From the NCBI GenBank assembly GCA_002709045.1, contig PAPJ01000012.1, positions 1-64,000 on the forward strand: a DNA stretch of 64,000 nt. The letters run 5' to 3'. Origin of the DNA: Planctomycetaceae bacterium (GTDB taxonomy: Bacteria; Planctomycetota; Planctomycetia; Pirellulales; Pirellulaceae). The position numbers were made by a program, and so were the translations under genes. Below, piece by piece: positions 8,148-17,107 of this stretch. Below the pieces are notes generated by a model. The model did not search any database, was not told the DNA's origin, and saw only the letters and a program-made list of their open reading frames with translations. Position 1 is the first letter of the stretch. Each line of letters begins with the position of its first letter.

Positions 8148-10727
8148 ATGTACGAACGCTTCACAGACCGAGCGCGGAAGGTTATGCAGTTAGCAAATCA
8201 GGAAGCTCAGCGATTCAATCATGAGTACATTGGAACGGAGCATGTCCTGTTGGGGCTGGTTAAGGAAGGTAGTGGTGTTGCCGCAAACGTTCTGAAAAAT
8301 CTGGACGTTGACCTTCGGAAAATCCGTCTGGAGGTTGAAAAGCTTGTTCAAAGTGGTCCTGAGATGGTAACCATGGGTAAGCTTCCTCAGACTCCTCGAG
8401 CTAAAAAGGTCATTGAGTATTCAATGGAAGAAGCTCGTAATCTCAATCACAACTATGTTGGTACTGAGCACATTCTTTTGGGTCTGCTACGTGAGCAGGA
8501 AGGTGTGGCCGCTCAGGTTCTCATGAATCTGGGTCTTAAACTTGAAGAAGTTCGCGAAGAAGTGCTTAACCTTCTGGGGCATGGTCTTGATAGCGAAGAA
8601 GGCGAGGATCGTTCACGTAGCGAATCAGGTTCGTCTGAGTCTGGTGGCAAGAGTTCCAAGTCCAAGACACCCGCCCTTGACAGCTTTGGACGCGACCTGA
8701 CGGCACTGGCAAAGAACAAAACGCTGGATCCGGTGATTGGCCGTGCCAAGGAAATCGAGCGGGCAATTCAGGTGCTCTGCCGACGAACAAAAAACAATCC
8801 TGTGCTTCTGGGTGAAGCCGGTGTTGGTAAAACTGCGATCATCGAAGGATTCGCTCAGCGCGTTATCGATGGTGATGTGCCTGACCTGTTAATGGAAAAA
8901 CGTATTGTCGTACTTGACTTGGCTATGATGGTCGCGGGTACCAAATACCGAGGACAATTTGAAGAGCGTATTAAGGCGGTCATGAACGAAGTGCGTCGTG
9001 CTAAAAACACGATTCTCTTCATCGACGAATTACACACCTTAGTTGGAGCTGGTGGTGCCGAAGGTGCCATCGATGCCGCCAATGTACTCAAGCCAGCATT
9101 AGCTCGCGGTGAAATCCAGTGTATTGGTGCCACCACGCTGGACGAATATCGTAAATACATCGAAAAGGACAACGCATTAGCCAGACGTTTTCAGGAAATC
9201 ATCGTTAATCCTACGAACAAAGAGGAGACGATCGAAATCCTTAAAGGACTGCGTGAACGCTACGAGGAGCATCATCGTGTGAAAATAACTGATGAAGCTC
9301 TGAAAGCCGCTGTGGAAATGTCTGAGCGATATATTACGGCGCGCTGCCTGCCAGACAAAGCGATCGATGTGATTGATGAATCAGGTGCTCGGATTCGCCT
9401 GAAAACAATGACTCGTCCACCCAACCTGAAAGAAATCGACGAACAGGTTGAGCAACTCAATGACGAGAAGGAAGAAGCCGTTGCTAATCAGGACTTTGAA
9501 AAGGCTGCTTCGCTGCGGGACAAGGCCGATAAACTTCGTAAAAAGAAAGAAACTATCACACAACAATGGCGCGACAAATCCGAAGAGACACTGGGGGTCG
9601 TTGATGAAGATGTGATCGCTGAAGTGGTCTCCAAGATGACCGGTATTCCACTAACTCGGGTTTCCACGGAGGATGGAGAACGTCTGATGCAGATGGAAGA
9701 TGAATTGCATCAACGTGTTGTTAGTCAGGATGCCGCTGTCTCAGCAATCTCTAAAGCCGTACGTCGTAGCCGAAGTGGTCTGAAAGACCCGCGACGCCCG
9801 ACAGGGTGTTTCATTTTCGCCGGTCCCACCGGCGTTGGTAAAACATTACTGGCCAAGGCCCTGGCCGAGTATATGTTTGGCGACTCAGATGCTTTGATTC
9901 ACATCGATATGAGTGAATACATGGAGAAACACAATGTCAGCCGACTGATCGGTGCCCCTCCGGGATACGTTGGCTTTGAAGAAGGCGGACAACTCACCGA
10001 AAAGATTCGCCGACGTCCATACGCTGTCGTCCTGCTTGATGAAATCGAAAAGGCTCATCCGGACATCTTTAATATGTTACTTCAGGTAATGGAAGAAGGT
10101 CGTCTGACCGACAGTTTTGGTAGAAATGTCGACTTCAGAAACGTAATTCTTATTCTGACAACCAATGCTGGCGCACAAGCCATTAAAAATGAGTCTTCAT
10201 TCGGATTTCAGGCTCCTGATAATGATGCTTCTTACGAGGCAATGAAGTCGCGCGTGATGGAACAGATCGAACGGGTCTTCCGTCCTGAATTCCTCAACCG
10301 ACTTGATGATACAATCATCTTCCGTCATCTGGATGTTCATGATCTGAAAGAAATCGTTGATCTGGAACTAGCCAAAGTTCGTGAACGACTCTCCGATCTG
10401 GAGATGGTTCTGGAACTGACCGATGACGCTCGTGAATTCATCGTTAATGCTGGTTCAAATACTGATTATGGTGCCCGCCCGTTACGTCGAGCGATCGAGA
10501 GTCTGATTGAAGATCCACTTTCTGAAGAATTACTAAAAGGTGAATTCACCGGGAAAAACAAAATTCTCGTGGACGCCAAATGGGATAGCGACCACGAACG
10601 GATCGAACGACTGGATTTCAAAGGCGAATTCTGCAAGGAAACCGCCGCAACTCAACAGGAAGCGGTGGCGGCCGTAACTGGTGATTCCAGTGACGATACT
10701 TCGGAAGCAGAACAGCAAGAAGAATAA
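8148..10727 (+). CDS. clpC: ATP-dependent Clp protease ATP-binding subunit ClpC
   Basis: 859 residues, full length for a ClpC-type Hsp100 unfoldase that feeds proteins to ClpP. Residues 1-145 hold two Clp N-terminal repeats (QEAQRFNHEYIGTEH and a second copy NLNHNYVGTEH). AAA domain 1 has Walker A GEAGVGKT (222-229) and Walker B ILFIDE (289-294). A UVR/coiled-coil middle domain at about 436-471 separates ClpC from ClpB. AAA domain 2 has Walker A GPTGVGKT (559-566), and FGF in the segment NESSFGFQAPD matches the ClpP-docking loop. The ATG at 8148 follows AGGAG with good spacing. The tail is acidic. No ctsR, mcsA or mcsB lies next to it, so Firmicutes-style control is not evident. Confidence 0.97.
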   Translation: MYERFTDRARKVMQLANQEAQRFNHEYIGTEHVLLGLVKEGSGVAANVLKNLDVDLRKIRLEVEKLVQSGPEMVTMGKLPQTPRAKKVIEYSMEEARNLNHNYVGTEHILLGLLREQEGVAAQVLMNLGLKLEEVREEVLNLLGHGLDSEEGEDRSRSESGSSESGGKSSKSKTPALDSFGRDLTALAKNKTLDPVIGRAKEIERAIQVLCRRTKNNPVLLGEAGVGKTAIIEGFAQRVIDGDVPDLLMEKRIVVLDLAMMVAGTKYRGQFEERIKAVMNEVRRAKNTILFIDELHTLVGAGGAEGAIDAANVLKPALARGEIQCIGATTLDEYRKYIEKDNALARRFQEIIVNPTNKEETIEILKGLRERYEEHHRVKITDEALKAAVEMSERYITARCLPDKAIDVIDESGARIRLKTMTRPPNLKEIDEQVEQLNDEKEEAVANQDFEKAASLRDKADKLRKKKETITQQWRDKSEETLGVVDEDVIAEVVSKMTGIPLTRVSTEDGERLMQMEDELHQRVVSQDAAVSAISKAVRRSRSGLKDPRRPTGCFIFAGPTGVGKTLLAKALAEYMFGDSDALIHIDMSEYMEKHNVSRLIGAPPGYVGFEEGGQLTEKIRRRPYAVVLLDEIEKAHPDIFNMLLQVMEEGRLTDSFGRNVDFRNVILILTTNAGAQAIKNESSFGFQAPDNDASYEAMKSRVMEQIERVFRPEFLNRLDDTIIFRHLDVHDLKEIVDLELAKVRERLSDLEMVLELTDDAREFIVNAGSNTDYGARPLRRAIESLIEDPLSEELLKGEFTGKNKILVDAKWDSDHERIERLDFKGEFCKETAATQQEAVAAVTGDSSDDTSEAEQQEE

Positions 10728-10887
10728 CCTCCTTGAACATAGGAGTGATTTGTTCACCGTTAAATTCGTTAAATACGGATTTCTTTCCTTAAGTTCTCTA
10801 TCTTAACTGTCCGAAATCAATAACGTGTTCTGTGCTCAGTGCTGCGCGCCCCGATCACAAGAATTTATTCATTCCTGGAAAGAAAAG

Positions 10888-11754
10888 ATGGCATCGGTTT
10901 CCGAATTACAAAAAATATCCGAAAACGTTGAGCAGGATAATCATCCATCACTTTACGTTGCTATTTACCAACGAATAAATCTAGCAACATTTTTTGTAGG
11001 TGACCTGACACTATTTGTGTTCCGCATCATCTCATGGGCAGCCAGAAAAAAACTAAGACCGGATACCTTTGTGAAAGCCGCTTACCAAATCGGAGTGCTT
11101 AGTCTACCGGTTGTTGGTTTAACCGGCATGTTCATTGGTATGGTGTTAGCTGTTCAAAGTTTTTTCCAATTCAGTCAAATCGGAATGGAAAGCCGTATGG
11201 GGGCTGTGATCAATCTCACGCTCGTTCGCGAGCTTGGTCCTGTTTTAGCAGCAACGATGTTAGCGGGGCGTGTAGGCAGCGCTATGGCCGCAGAACTCGG
11301 GACAATGCGAGTCACCGAACAGATCGATGCATTGAAAAGTATGGGAGTTAATCCGATCCACTTTCTTGTAGTGCCACGAGTATTTGCCGCATTATTACTG
11401 ATTCCTATTCTGACCTTAATGGCAGACTTCATGGGAATCCTTGGGGGCTTCGCCTATAGTCACTACATATTACATATTGATGCCCATCAATACTTTGAAT
11501 TCTCAAGACAGTACGTAACCGGTTTTGATCTATTGACGGGCATTATCAAAAGTTTATTTTTTGGTGGCTGTATTGCAATTGTGAGTTGCTACTTTGGTTT
11601 CCACAGCAAACATGGAGCTCAGGGAGTCGGCAATGCTGCCACAGCCGCTTTTGTCACAAGTTTTGTCCTTATCCTTGCAATGGATCTGATGGTCGGAATC
11701 AGCCTCGATAAACTGTACTACTACTTTCACCCAGCAGGAGCTTCATTATTCTAA
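10888..11754 (+). CDS. mlaE: MlaE/YrbE-family ABC transporter permease
   Basis: 288 residues and about five to six hydrophobic segments. The core VGLTGMFIGMVLAVQ ... LVRELGPVLAATMLAGRVGSAMAAELGTMRVTEQIDAL is the conserved signature of the MlaE permease. In the Mla system it works with an ATPase (MlaF) and an MCE protein (MlaD) to move phospholipids between the inner and outer membranes. The ATG at 10888 follows GGAAAG; the frame is open 21 codons further upstream, but that part is not family-like. Its TAA stop overlaps the ATG of the ATPase gene (TAATG), so the two are coupled. The order permease-ATPase-MCE differs from the E. coli order ATPase-permease-MCE. Confidence 0.92.
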   Translation: MASVSELQKISENVEQDNHPSLYVAIYQRINLATFFVGDLTLFVFRIISWAARKKLRPDTFVKAAYQIGVLSLPVVGLTGMFIGMVLAVQSFFQFSQIGMESRMGAVINLTLVRELGPVLAATMLAGRVGSAMAAELGTMRVTEQIDALKSMGVNPIHFLVVPRVFAALLLIPILTLMADFMGILGGFAYSHYILHIDAHQYFEFSRQYVTGFDLLTGIIKSLFFGGCIAIVSCYFGFHSKHGAQGVGNAATAAFVTSFVLILAMDLMVGISLDKLYYYFHPAGASLF

Positions 11755-12608
11755 TGGCTACCGCTCCTAAATCTACCGTTGATTCAGATACCAACTTTTC
11801 CCCATATCTGGTGGAAACGCAACACCTCAATATGTGTTTTGGTAATAAACAGGTTTTACGAGAATTAACTGTGACGATTCGTCACGGGCAAACCGTAGCA
11901 ATCATTGGCGAAAGCGGTTGCGGTAAGACCGTCTTCCTGAAAACGCTCGTCGGATTACTGAAACCCACATCGGGTTTTGTACTGTTTGACCAACACGATC
12001 TAAACGTTCTGAATGAGCATGAGCTATCTATTTTACGTAGTCGAACAGGGTTCGTATTTCAGAACTCAGCTTTGTTTGACAGTCTTACAGTAGCAGAAAA
12101 TCTAATCTTCCCACTGATGCATACTGCTTCTGCATCAACAAGAACCAAACTGTCCACTGCCGATCAAATGCAGGTGGTACAGCTGGCATTACGAGAAGTG
12201 GGACTGCCCCAAACAACACTTACACAATACCCGGCTGATCTGTCAGGTGGTATGCGAAAGAGAGTTGGACTTGCAAGAGCATTGATCCTGCAGCCTGAAC
12301 TGGTTCTTTATGACGAACCAACAACAGGTCTGGACCCAATTGTCAGTGACATTATCAATGAACTAATTATGCGAAGTCGGTTAAAGCATCGCATTACCAG
12401 TATTCTGGTGACTCATGACATGAAAACAGCTCGCAAAGTCGCCGATCGAATACTGATGCTCTACCCACTGCATCGTCTCAATAAACACGAATCCCAGATC
12501 ATCTTCGATGGGCCTCCAAGCGAAATTGAGCAATCTACAGACCCACGCGTTCAGCAATTCATTCAAGGAGAAGCAGGTAACAGACTGCAGGAATTAGAAA
12601 TCGTTTAA
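11754..12608 (+). CDS. mlaF: MlaF-type ABC transporter ATP-binding protein
   Basis: 284 residues, one ABC ATPase domain that powers the MlaE permease. Walker A GESGCGKT is at 52-59, the Q-loop is in FVFQNSALFDSLTVAEN, the signature LSGG at 163-166, and Walker B LVLYDEPTTGLDP follows at about 182-194, with the switch histidine in VTHD. The FQNSALFDSLTV stretch is typical of the MlaF/Mkl branch and not of generic importers. The start codon lies inside the stop of mlaE. The C-terminal tail after about residue 245 may contact the partner subunits, as in MlaF. Confidence 0.92.
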   Translation: MATAPKSTVDSDTNFSPYLVETQHLNMCFGNKQVLRELTVTIRHGQTVAIIGESGCGKTVFLKTLVGLLKPTSGFVLFDQHDLNVLNEHELSILRSRTGFVFQNSALFDSLTVAENLIFPLMHTASASTRTKLSTADQMQVVQLALREVGLPQTTLTQYPADLSGGMRKRVGLARALILQPELVLYDEPTTGLDPIVSDIINELIMRSRLKHRITSILVTHDMKTARKVADRILMLYPLHRLNKHESQIIFDGPPSEIEQSTDPRVQQFIQGEAGNRLQELEIV

Positions 12609-12638
12609 TCCTTCAGGCACTGGCTTGAAACCAAAACA

Positions 12639-13838
12639 ATGAATGACCAAAACTTAAAACGACGACTTGGCGGTGTGATCATTCTGGCAGTTATGATTAC
12701 TCTGACACTGCTTATCATGTTCGAAGCATTTCCAAATCTGCGCACCTCAGGTTATGAGATTATGATCCAGTTTCCATCCGCGCCCGGCGTGCGAGAAAGC
12801 ACTGTTGTACGTAAAAGTGGAGTTGAGATTGGTCGGGTAACCGACGTGGCATTAAAACCGGATGGCGGAGTAATCCTAACGATTGATGTGGATACTGCAG
12901 TAGTAATACGAAACCATGAAACCTGCCGCATTAAAATGGGATCACTACTGACCGGTGCCGCGATACTGGAGTTTGCTCCAAAACCTACCAACCTCATACT
13001 GGCTGAATTTGATAAAAATGGCAGTGGCATACTGGAAGCTGAGGAACAGGCTGAAAGCCTAAAGCCCGTGACATCGGGATCGATGATTAGCAATGGACTT
13101 GTCTTGGATGATCCACTCACGGTACTGGTGAATATGCAACAGAATATGTCCGAGACATTTGGTTCGATACAGGGGGCCGGTACAGGAGTTGAAGGTGCAT
13201 CCGCTGAATTCAAAAAGTTAATAACCAACCTCAACAAAGCTTTTACCAACAGTGAGGCGGAACTGAAACAGGCTGTGGCACAAACCAATACGGCCATGCA
13301 AAAATTCGAGATCGCGATGGATTCACTAAACACAATTGTCGGAGATGAAGAAACCCGACAGAAATTAAAAGAGTCTGTTAATGAAATACCACTCGTACTA
13401 CAACAGGCAACACTTACACTATCATCGGCTCAACAAACGATGGAATATTTTGAGAATGTTGGTAAGAAAGTGGAAACCAATCTGGATAATCTGGAAAAAT
13501 TCACTCGTCCGCTTGGAGAACGGGGAGAGATGTTGGTAGAGTCGATTACGTCGAGTGTCGAGAACTTTGACAGTACTGTGTCGCAGATGAATGAACTTGT
13601 GACAACACTTAATAACGCGGAAGGCAGTCTGCATAAGATCGTTCATGACGATGATCTTTACTACAGCATCAAAAGAACAACCACTAATATCGAAGATGCG
13701 ACCAAACGAATGCGGCCAATTTTGAACGATCTTCGTATCTTTTCCGATAAAATCGCGACTGACCCGCGTCAGTTAGGTGTCAGTGGGGTTTTAGATCGTC
13801 GACCGGTCGGGGCTGGGATCAAATCACCGTTGTGGTAA
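12639..13838 (+). CDS. mlaD: MlaD-type MCE-domain protein with EF-hand-like insertion
   Basis: 399 residues. An N-terminal membrane anchor (about 12-30) is followed by the MCE domain (about 38-115: GYEIMIQFPSAPGVRESTVVRKSGVEIGRV ... GAAILEFAP). MCE domains form hexameric rings that carry lipid in the periplasm. Straight after it, residues 125-136 (DKNGSGILEAEE) form a near-canonical EF-hand loop with Asp, Asn and Ser at ligand positions 1, 3 and 5 and Glu at 12. The rest (about 170-375) is long and helical, like the needle-forming tails of other MCE proteins. It starts 30 bases after the ATPase gene. Its 3' end overlaps the convergent PEGA gene by 15 bases. Confidence 0.9.
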   Translation: MNDQNLKRRLGGVIILAVMITLTLLIMFEAFPNLRTSGYEIMIQFPSAPGVRESTVVRKSGVEIGRVTDVALKPDGGVILTIDVDTAVVIRNHETCRIKMGSLLTGAAILEFAPKPTNLILAEFDKNGSGILEAEEQAESLKPVTSGSMISNGLVLDDPLTVLVNMQQNMSETFGSIQGAGTGVEGASAEFKKLITNLNKAFTNSEAELKQAVAQTNTAMQKFEIAMDSLNTIVGDEETRQKLKESVNEIPLVLQQATLTLSSAQQTMEYFENVGKKVETNLDNLEKFTRPLGERGEMLVESITSSVENFDSTVSQMNELVTTLNNAEGSLHKIVHDDDLYYSIKRTTTNIEDATKRMRPILNDLRIFSDKIATDPRQLGVSGVLDRRPVGAGIKSPLW

Positions 13839-14387
13839 TCGTCTCGGCTGGCTTTGCAATTGCGGTACGCGAACAGGCCTGCGATTATTTGCCGGAATGC
13901 CGGCCGGATTTGCCGGAATATTTGGGTAAGATTGTCTTAAGGATCGGGGCTGTGTTCCCGGCGGAGCAACCACACGTTGTCGAGCACGCTGTTTTAGCTC
14001 CTGTCCACGTTTAATCAACTCTTCCGTTGTGCGAATCCGCAAAGGAACCAGCTTAAACTGTAACAGACGTTCATCCCGGAATTCGCGGGTAATTAAATTC
14101 TCGGTAACAAAATCAATTCCGGGAATCTGGTACCAGGGCGGTTTGATTTCACGAAGCACCGTTACTGTCTCATATCCATCTTTTACAATTTGGATTTTGC
14201 GGGTGCCATAGTAGGTGAAGGAAGTGGAGACCGGGGTCACTCCGATTTCCTGATCATCAATGTAAACCAGTGCTCCGGGTGGAGTGGTTTTAATTGTAAT
14301 ACGACGTCTTACCGCTGCCTCTGTGGGATCACAATATAACATTGCAACGGTCAACAGTAGCATTAATAAGATTAATTTGCGCAACAT
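13824..14387 (-). CDS. Exported PEGA-domain protein
   Basis: 187 residues. An N-terminal hydrophobic signal (about residues 3-18) is followed by RRRITIKTTPPGALVYIDDQEIGVTPVSTSFTYYGTRKIQIVKDGYE, a clear PEGA domain, a small beta fold common in surface and exported proteins. A cysteine follows the signal (AMLYC), but the lipobox is poor, so lipidation is doubtful. The tail is rich in Arg, Pro, Gln and Asn and looks disordered. The ATG at 14387 follows AGGGAA; the frame upstream is open for 11 codons without support. It lies tail to tail with mlaD and may work in the envelope, but no specific role can be given. Confidence 0.78.
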   Translation of the reverse strand: MLRKLILLMLLLTVAMLYCDPTEAAVRRRITIKTTPPGALVYIDDQEIGVTPVSTSFTYYGTRKIQIVKDGYETVTVLREIKPPWYQIPGIDFVTENLITREFRDERLLQFKLVPLRIRTTEELIKRGQELKQRARQRVVAPPGTQPRSLRQSYPNIPANPAGIPANNRRPVRVPQLQSQPRRLPQR

Positions 14388-14563
14388 CTTAACGTTCCCT
14401 AATACGAATTCGGGTGCCAAGTTTAACGATTAAGGGATTTATAGTCACTAGCAATGATTGCCGGTATGCTTTTTCAGGGCTTCATCGTACGTTTTCATGT
14501 AAATACGTTGTATAGTTAATTATTAATAATCAATACTAATATTCCGCCGTAGGGCCAAACTGT

Positions 14564-15814
14564 ATGGTCAAGCACAATCACAACTGGAATGATGTTCTTA
14601 CTGTTATTGAAGTAACAGATAAAGGAATGCGTCGTGCTACTAATCAGGACAGTTCAGTTGTCGTCCTGCAGAACGATGAGATGGGCTACAATCAGCGCGG
14701 GCATCTATTTGTAGTTTGTGACGGTATGGGAGCGCATGCGGCCGGTGAACTAGCCAGTGGTGATGCTGTAGAACATATTCCACATCACTATTTGGTATAT
14801 CAGGAGCTATCTCCACCGGAAGCTCTTAAAAAAGCCATCATCAAAACAAACTCCGAGATTCATCGCAAAGGCGAGGAGAATCCGGATTTCCACAATATGG
14901 GTACAACTTGTAGCTCCATACTGTTATTACCTCAGGGAATCATCTGCGGTCACGTTGGAGACAGCCGGGTTTACCGACAACGTGGCAAAGTCATCGAACA
15001 ACTCACATTCGACCATAGCCTGCAATGGGAGCTGAAAGCTAAAGGCGGAGATGTGGAAAATGTCCCTTCCAACGTGATTACGCGTTCTCTCGGCCCTAAT
15101 GCTGAAGTCGAAGTTGATCTGGAAGGTCCCTTCCCGGTTCAGGATGGTGATGCCTATCTGATTTGTAGTGATGGGCTCAGTGGTGAAGTCAGCGATGCCG
15201 AAATCGGTACTGCGATGGCTTTGCTTGCTCCGGAAGAGGCGGCTCAGTTTTTACTGGATCTGGCAAATCTTCGTGGTGGACCCGATAACATCACCATCAT
15301 CATTGTCAAAGTACATGGACAACAGTATGTCACTGATCTGCAGACGGCAGAGCCATTGGTTATTGGTAAAAGCACTCAACCGGCTAAACCACTACATCCA
15401 ACAGTTCTCGTTACAAGTATCGTGCTGGGACTGGCCGGACTCTTAATGTTATTAATCAATCCAATTATCGGCTTTGGAGCTCTGACAGGCGGAATCGTTA
15501 CGGCGTTAGTTGGTCTTGCTTTGGGAAGAAACGGAGTTGAAACCGGTCAAACTTTAAACCCCGATTTCCGTTTTGGTAATGGACCGCACAATAAATTTGA
15601 ATGCCTCCCCAATCAACAAATCATGCAATCACTAGGCCAAACAGCAAATGAAATTAGAAAACTGGCTCAACAGCACCCTAATAAATTCAATTGGGGTCCA
15701 TTTGATGAAGCATTTGTTGAGAGTACCGAGCAGATTCAAAGTGGAAAATTTGCGGAGGCGTTCGCGAACATATCTAAAGCAATCACTTATATCATGAATG
15801 AATTTCGTAAATAG
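14564..15814 (+). CDS. PP2C-family serine/threonine phosphatase with C-terminal membrane segment
   Basis: 416 residues. Residues about 10-250 are a PP2C (Stp/PrpC) catalytic domain: RRATNQDS, FVVCDGMGAHAAGE (metal-binding Asp and Gly), MGTTC, GHVGDSRVYR, ICSDGLSGEV and GGPDNITIIIV. Such enzymes remove phosphate from Ser/Thr, usually opposing Hanks-type kinases, which planctomycetes have in number. Next come one or two hydrophobic segments (about 275-320), then a soluble helical tail of about 90 residues with no recognised domain. The layout suggests a membrane-bound phosphatase. No kinase lies beside it. The next gene, lptF, starts about 90 bases on. Confidence 0.9.
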   Translation: MVKHNHNWNDVLTVIEVTDKGMRRATNQDSSVVVLQNDEMGYNQRGHLFVVCDGMGAHAAGELASGDAVEHIPHHYLVYQELSPPEALKKAIIKTNSEIHRKGEENPDFHNMGTTCSSILLLPQGIICGHVGDSRVYRQRGKVIEQLTFDHSLQWELKAKGGDVENVPSNVITRSLGPNAEVEVDLEGPFPVQDGDAYLICSDGLSGEVSDAEIGTAMALLAPEEAAQFLLDLANLRGGPDNITIIIVKVHGQQYVTDLQTAEPLVIGKSTQPAKPLHPTVLVTSIVLGLAGLLMLLINPIIGFGALTGGIVTALVGLALGRNGVETGQTLNPDFRFGNGPHNKFECLPNQQIMQSLGQTANEIRKLAQQHPNKFNWGPFDEAFVESTEQIQSGKFAEAFANISKAITYIMNEFRK

Positions 15815-15906
15815 GTGACACAGTATTCTCTGTTCCCTCAGTTTCCGTAACATGTTACATTTTCGATGCATTTTTGTAACTTTTACAAATCATCGGAGAG
15901 ATCTGT

Positions 15907-17094
15907 TTGGGACTCATTGCTCGATATATCGGTTGGGAGTTGATTAAAGCATTCTTGCTGACTCTCATTGGGTTAACAATCCTGTTGTTGATTATCCTAC
16001 TGACGCAACGCGCCATTCAGGAAGGTCTGGGCCCGGTACCGGTATTACGTCTGATTCCATACCTTCTTCCGGATGTGTTCCGTATGGCCATTCCGGCTAC
16101 AATGCTTTTAGCAACGTGTCTGGTCTATGGCCGCATGTCTGGTGCGAATGAAATTGTCGCCCTTAAAGCTAATGGTATTTCACCTTTAGTTGCCCTCTGG
16201 CCTGCCATTATTCTCTCCTTTGTCGTCTCTCTGGTTTCAGTATGGCTCAATGATGTGGCTGTAACATGGGGCCGTCGGGGTATCGACCGGGTCGTCTTAC
16301 AAAGCTTCGAAGATATCGCCTATGGGATGCTTCGAACACAACGAGCATTTTCAACTTCCTCCCTATCCATACATGTCAAAGATGTAGAAGGAGAAACACT
16401 TATTCGACCGACGATTTCGCTTCATAACAATGAAAACTCACCACCAGTCACATTAGTGGCACAGCGAGCTCACCTCAACCTTAACACCGACAACAACCAA
16501 TTAAGAATCGTATTGCAGGACACACAATTTGACGTTGGCTCGGATTTTTACGGTGAATGGCCTGAACAATTCGAATATGAACTGCCTTTAACATCTCTCG
16601 CCGGAACCAACGGTTCAACAAACAGTCCGTCCGACACAGCATTAAGGGAAATTGCCTCGAGAATTGAAAGTCAGAACACGACCATCAGGGAATTAAAACA
16701 ATCGCTGGCTGCCCGGGCGGGCCTGCAGTTATTAACCGGAGATTTAATGGAGCTTACCGGTAAAAGCTGGAAAAAAAACACTCACGAACTAAACAGCGCT
16801 CATTTCACTTTAAATCGTTATGAGGCCGAGCCATACAGACGATGGGCCAACGGTTTCTGCTGTCTGGCATTTGTTTTGATTGGCGCGACGTATGCAATCA
16901 GAAAACGCGTTGCTGACTTCTGGACATGCTTTGCTACCGTCTTCTTCCCCATCGTGGTCTTGTACTATCCGTTTTTCCAACTCGGTGTAAATCAGGCCAA
17001 AAGCGGTGATTTGCCTCCTTACACTGTTTGGATGGGCAATATTGTCTTCTTCATGGTTGGACTATGGATGATTCGAAAGATGATTCGGAAATAA
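15907..17094 (+). CDS. lptF: LptF/LptG-family lipopolysaccharide export permease
   Basis: 395 residues. There are three hydrophobic segments in the first 115 residues, a periplasmic beta-rich region (about 130-235), then further membrane segments at the C-terminus, which is the LptF/LptG (YjgP/YjgQ) layout. The stretch VFRMAIPATMLLATCLVYGRMSGANEIVALKANGIS matches the family core. With LptB and LptC this permease extracts lipopolysaccharide from the inner membrane. The start is TTG at 15907, six bases after GGAGAG; no better start exists. Only one permease is present here, so its LptG partner must lie elsewhere or the protein pairs with itself. Confidence 0.85.
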   Translation: MGLIARYIGWELIKAFLLTLIGLTILLLIILLTQRAIQEGLGPVPVLRLIPYLLPDVFRMAIPATMLLATCLVYGRMSGANEIVALKANGISPLVALWPAIILSFVVSLVSVWLNDVAVTWGRRGIDRVVLQSFEDIAYGMLRTQRAFSTSSLSIHVKDVEGETLIRPTISLHNNENSPPVTLVAQRAHLNLNTDNNQLRIVLQDTQFDVGSDFYGEWPEQFEYELPLTSLAGTNGSTNSPSDTALREIASRIESQNTTIRELKQSLAARAGLQLLTGDLMELTGKSWKKNTHELNSAHFTLNRYEAEPYRRWANGFCCLAFVLIGATYAIRKRVADFWTCFATVFFPIVVLYYPFFQLGVNQAKSGDLPPYTVWMGNIVFFMVGLWMIRKMIRK

Positions 17095-17107
17095 TGAGGA
17101 TTGCACT

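Noticed and set aside
12752..13333. 193-codon minus-strand frame inside the mlaD-like gene
   Set aside because: The MCE domain and EF-hand are clearly coded on the plus strand, and the shadow frame has a composition unlike a protein.
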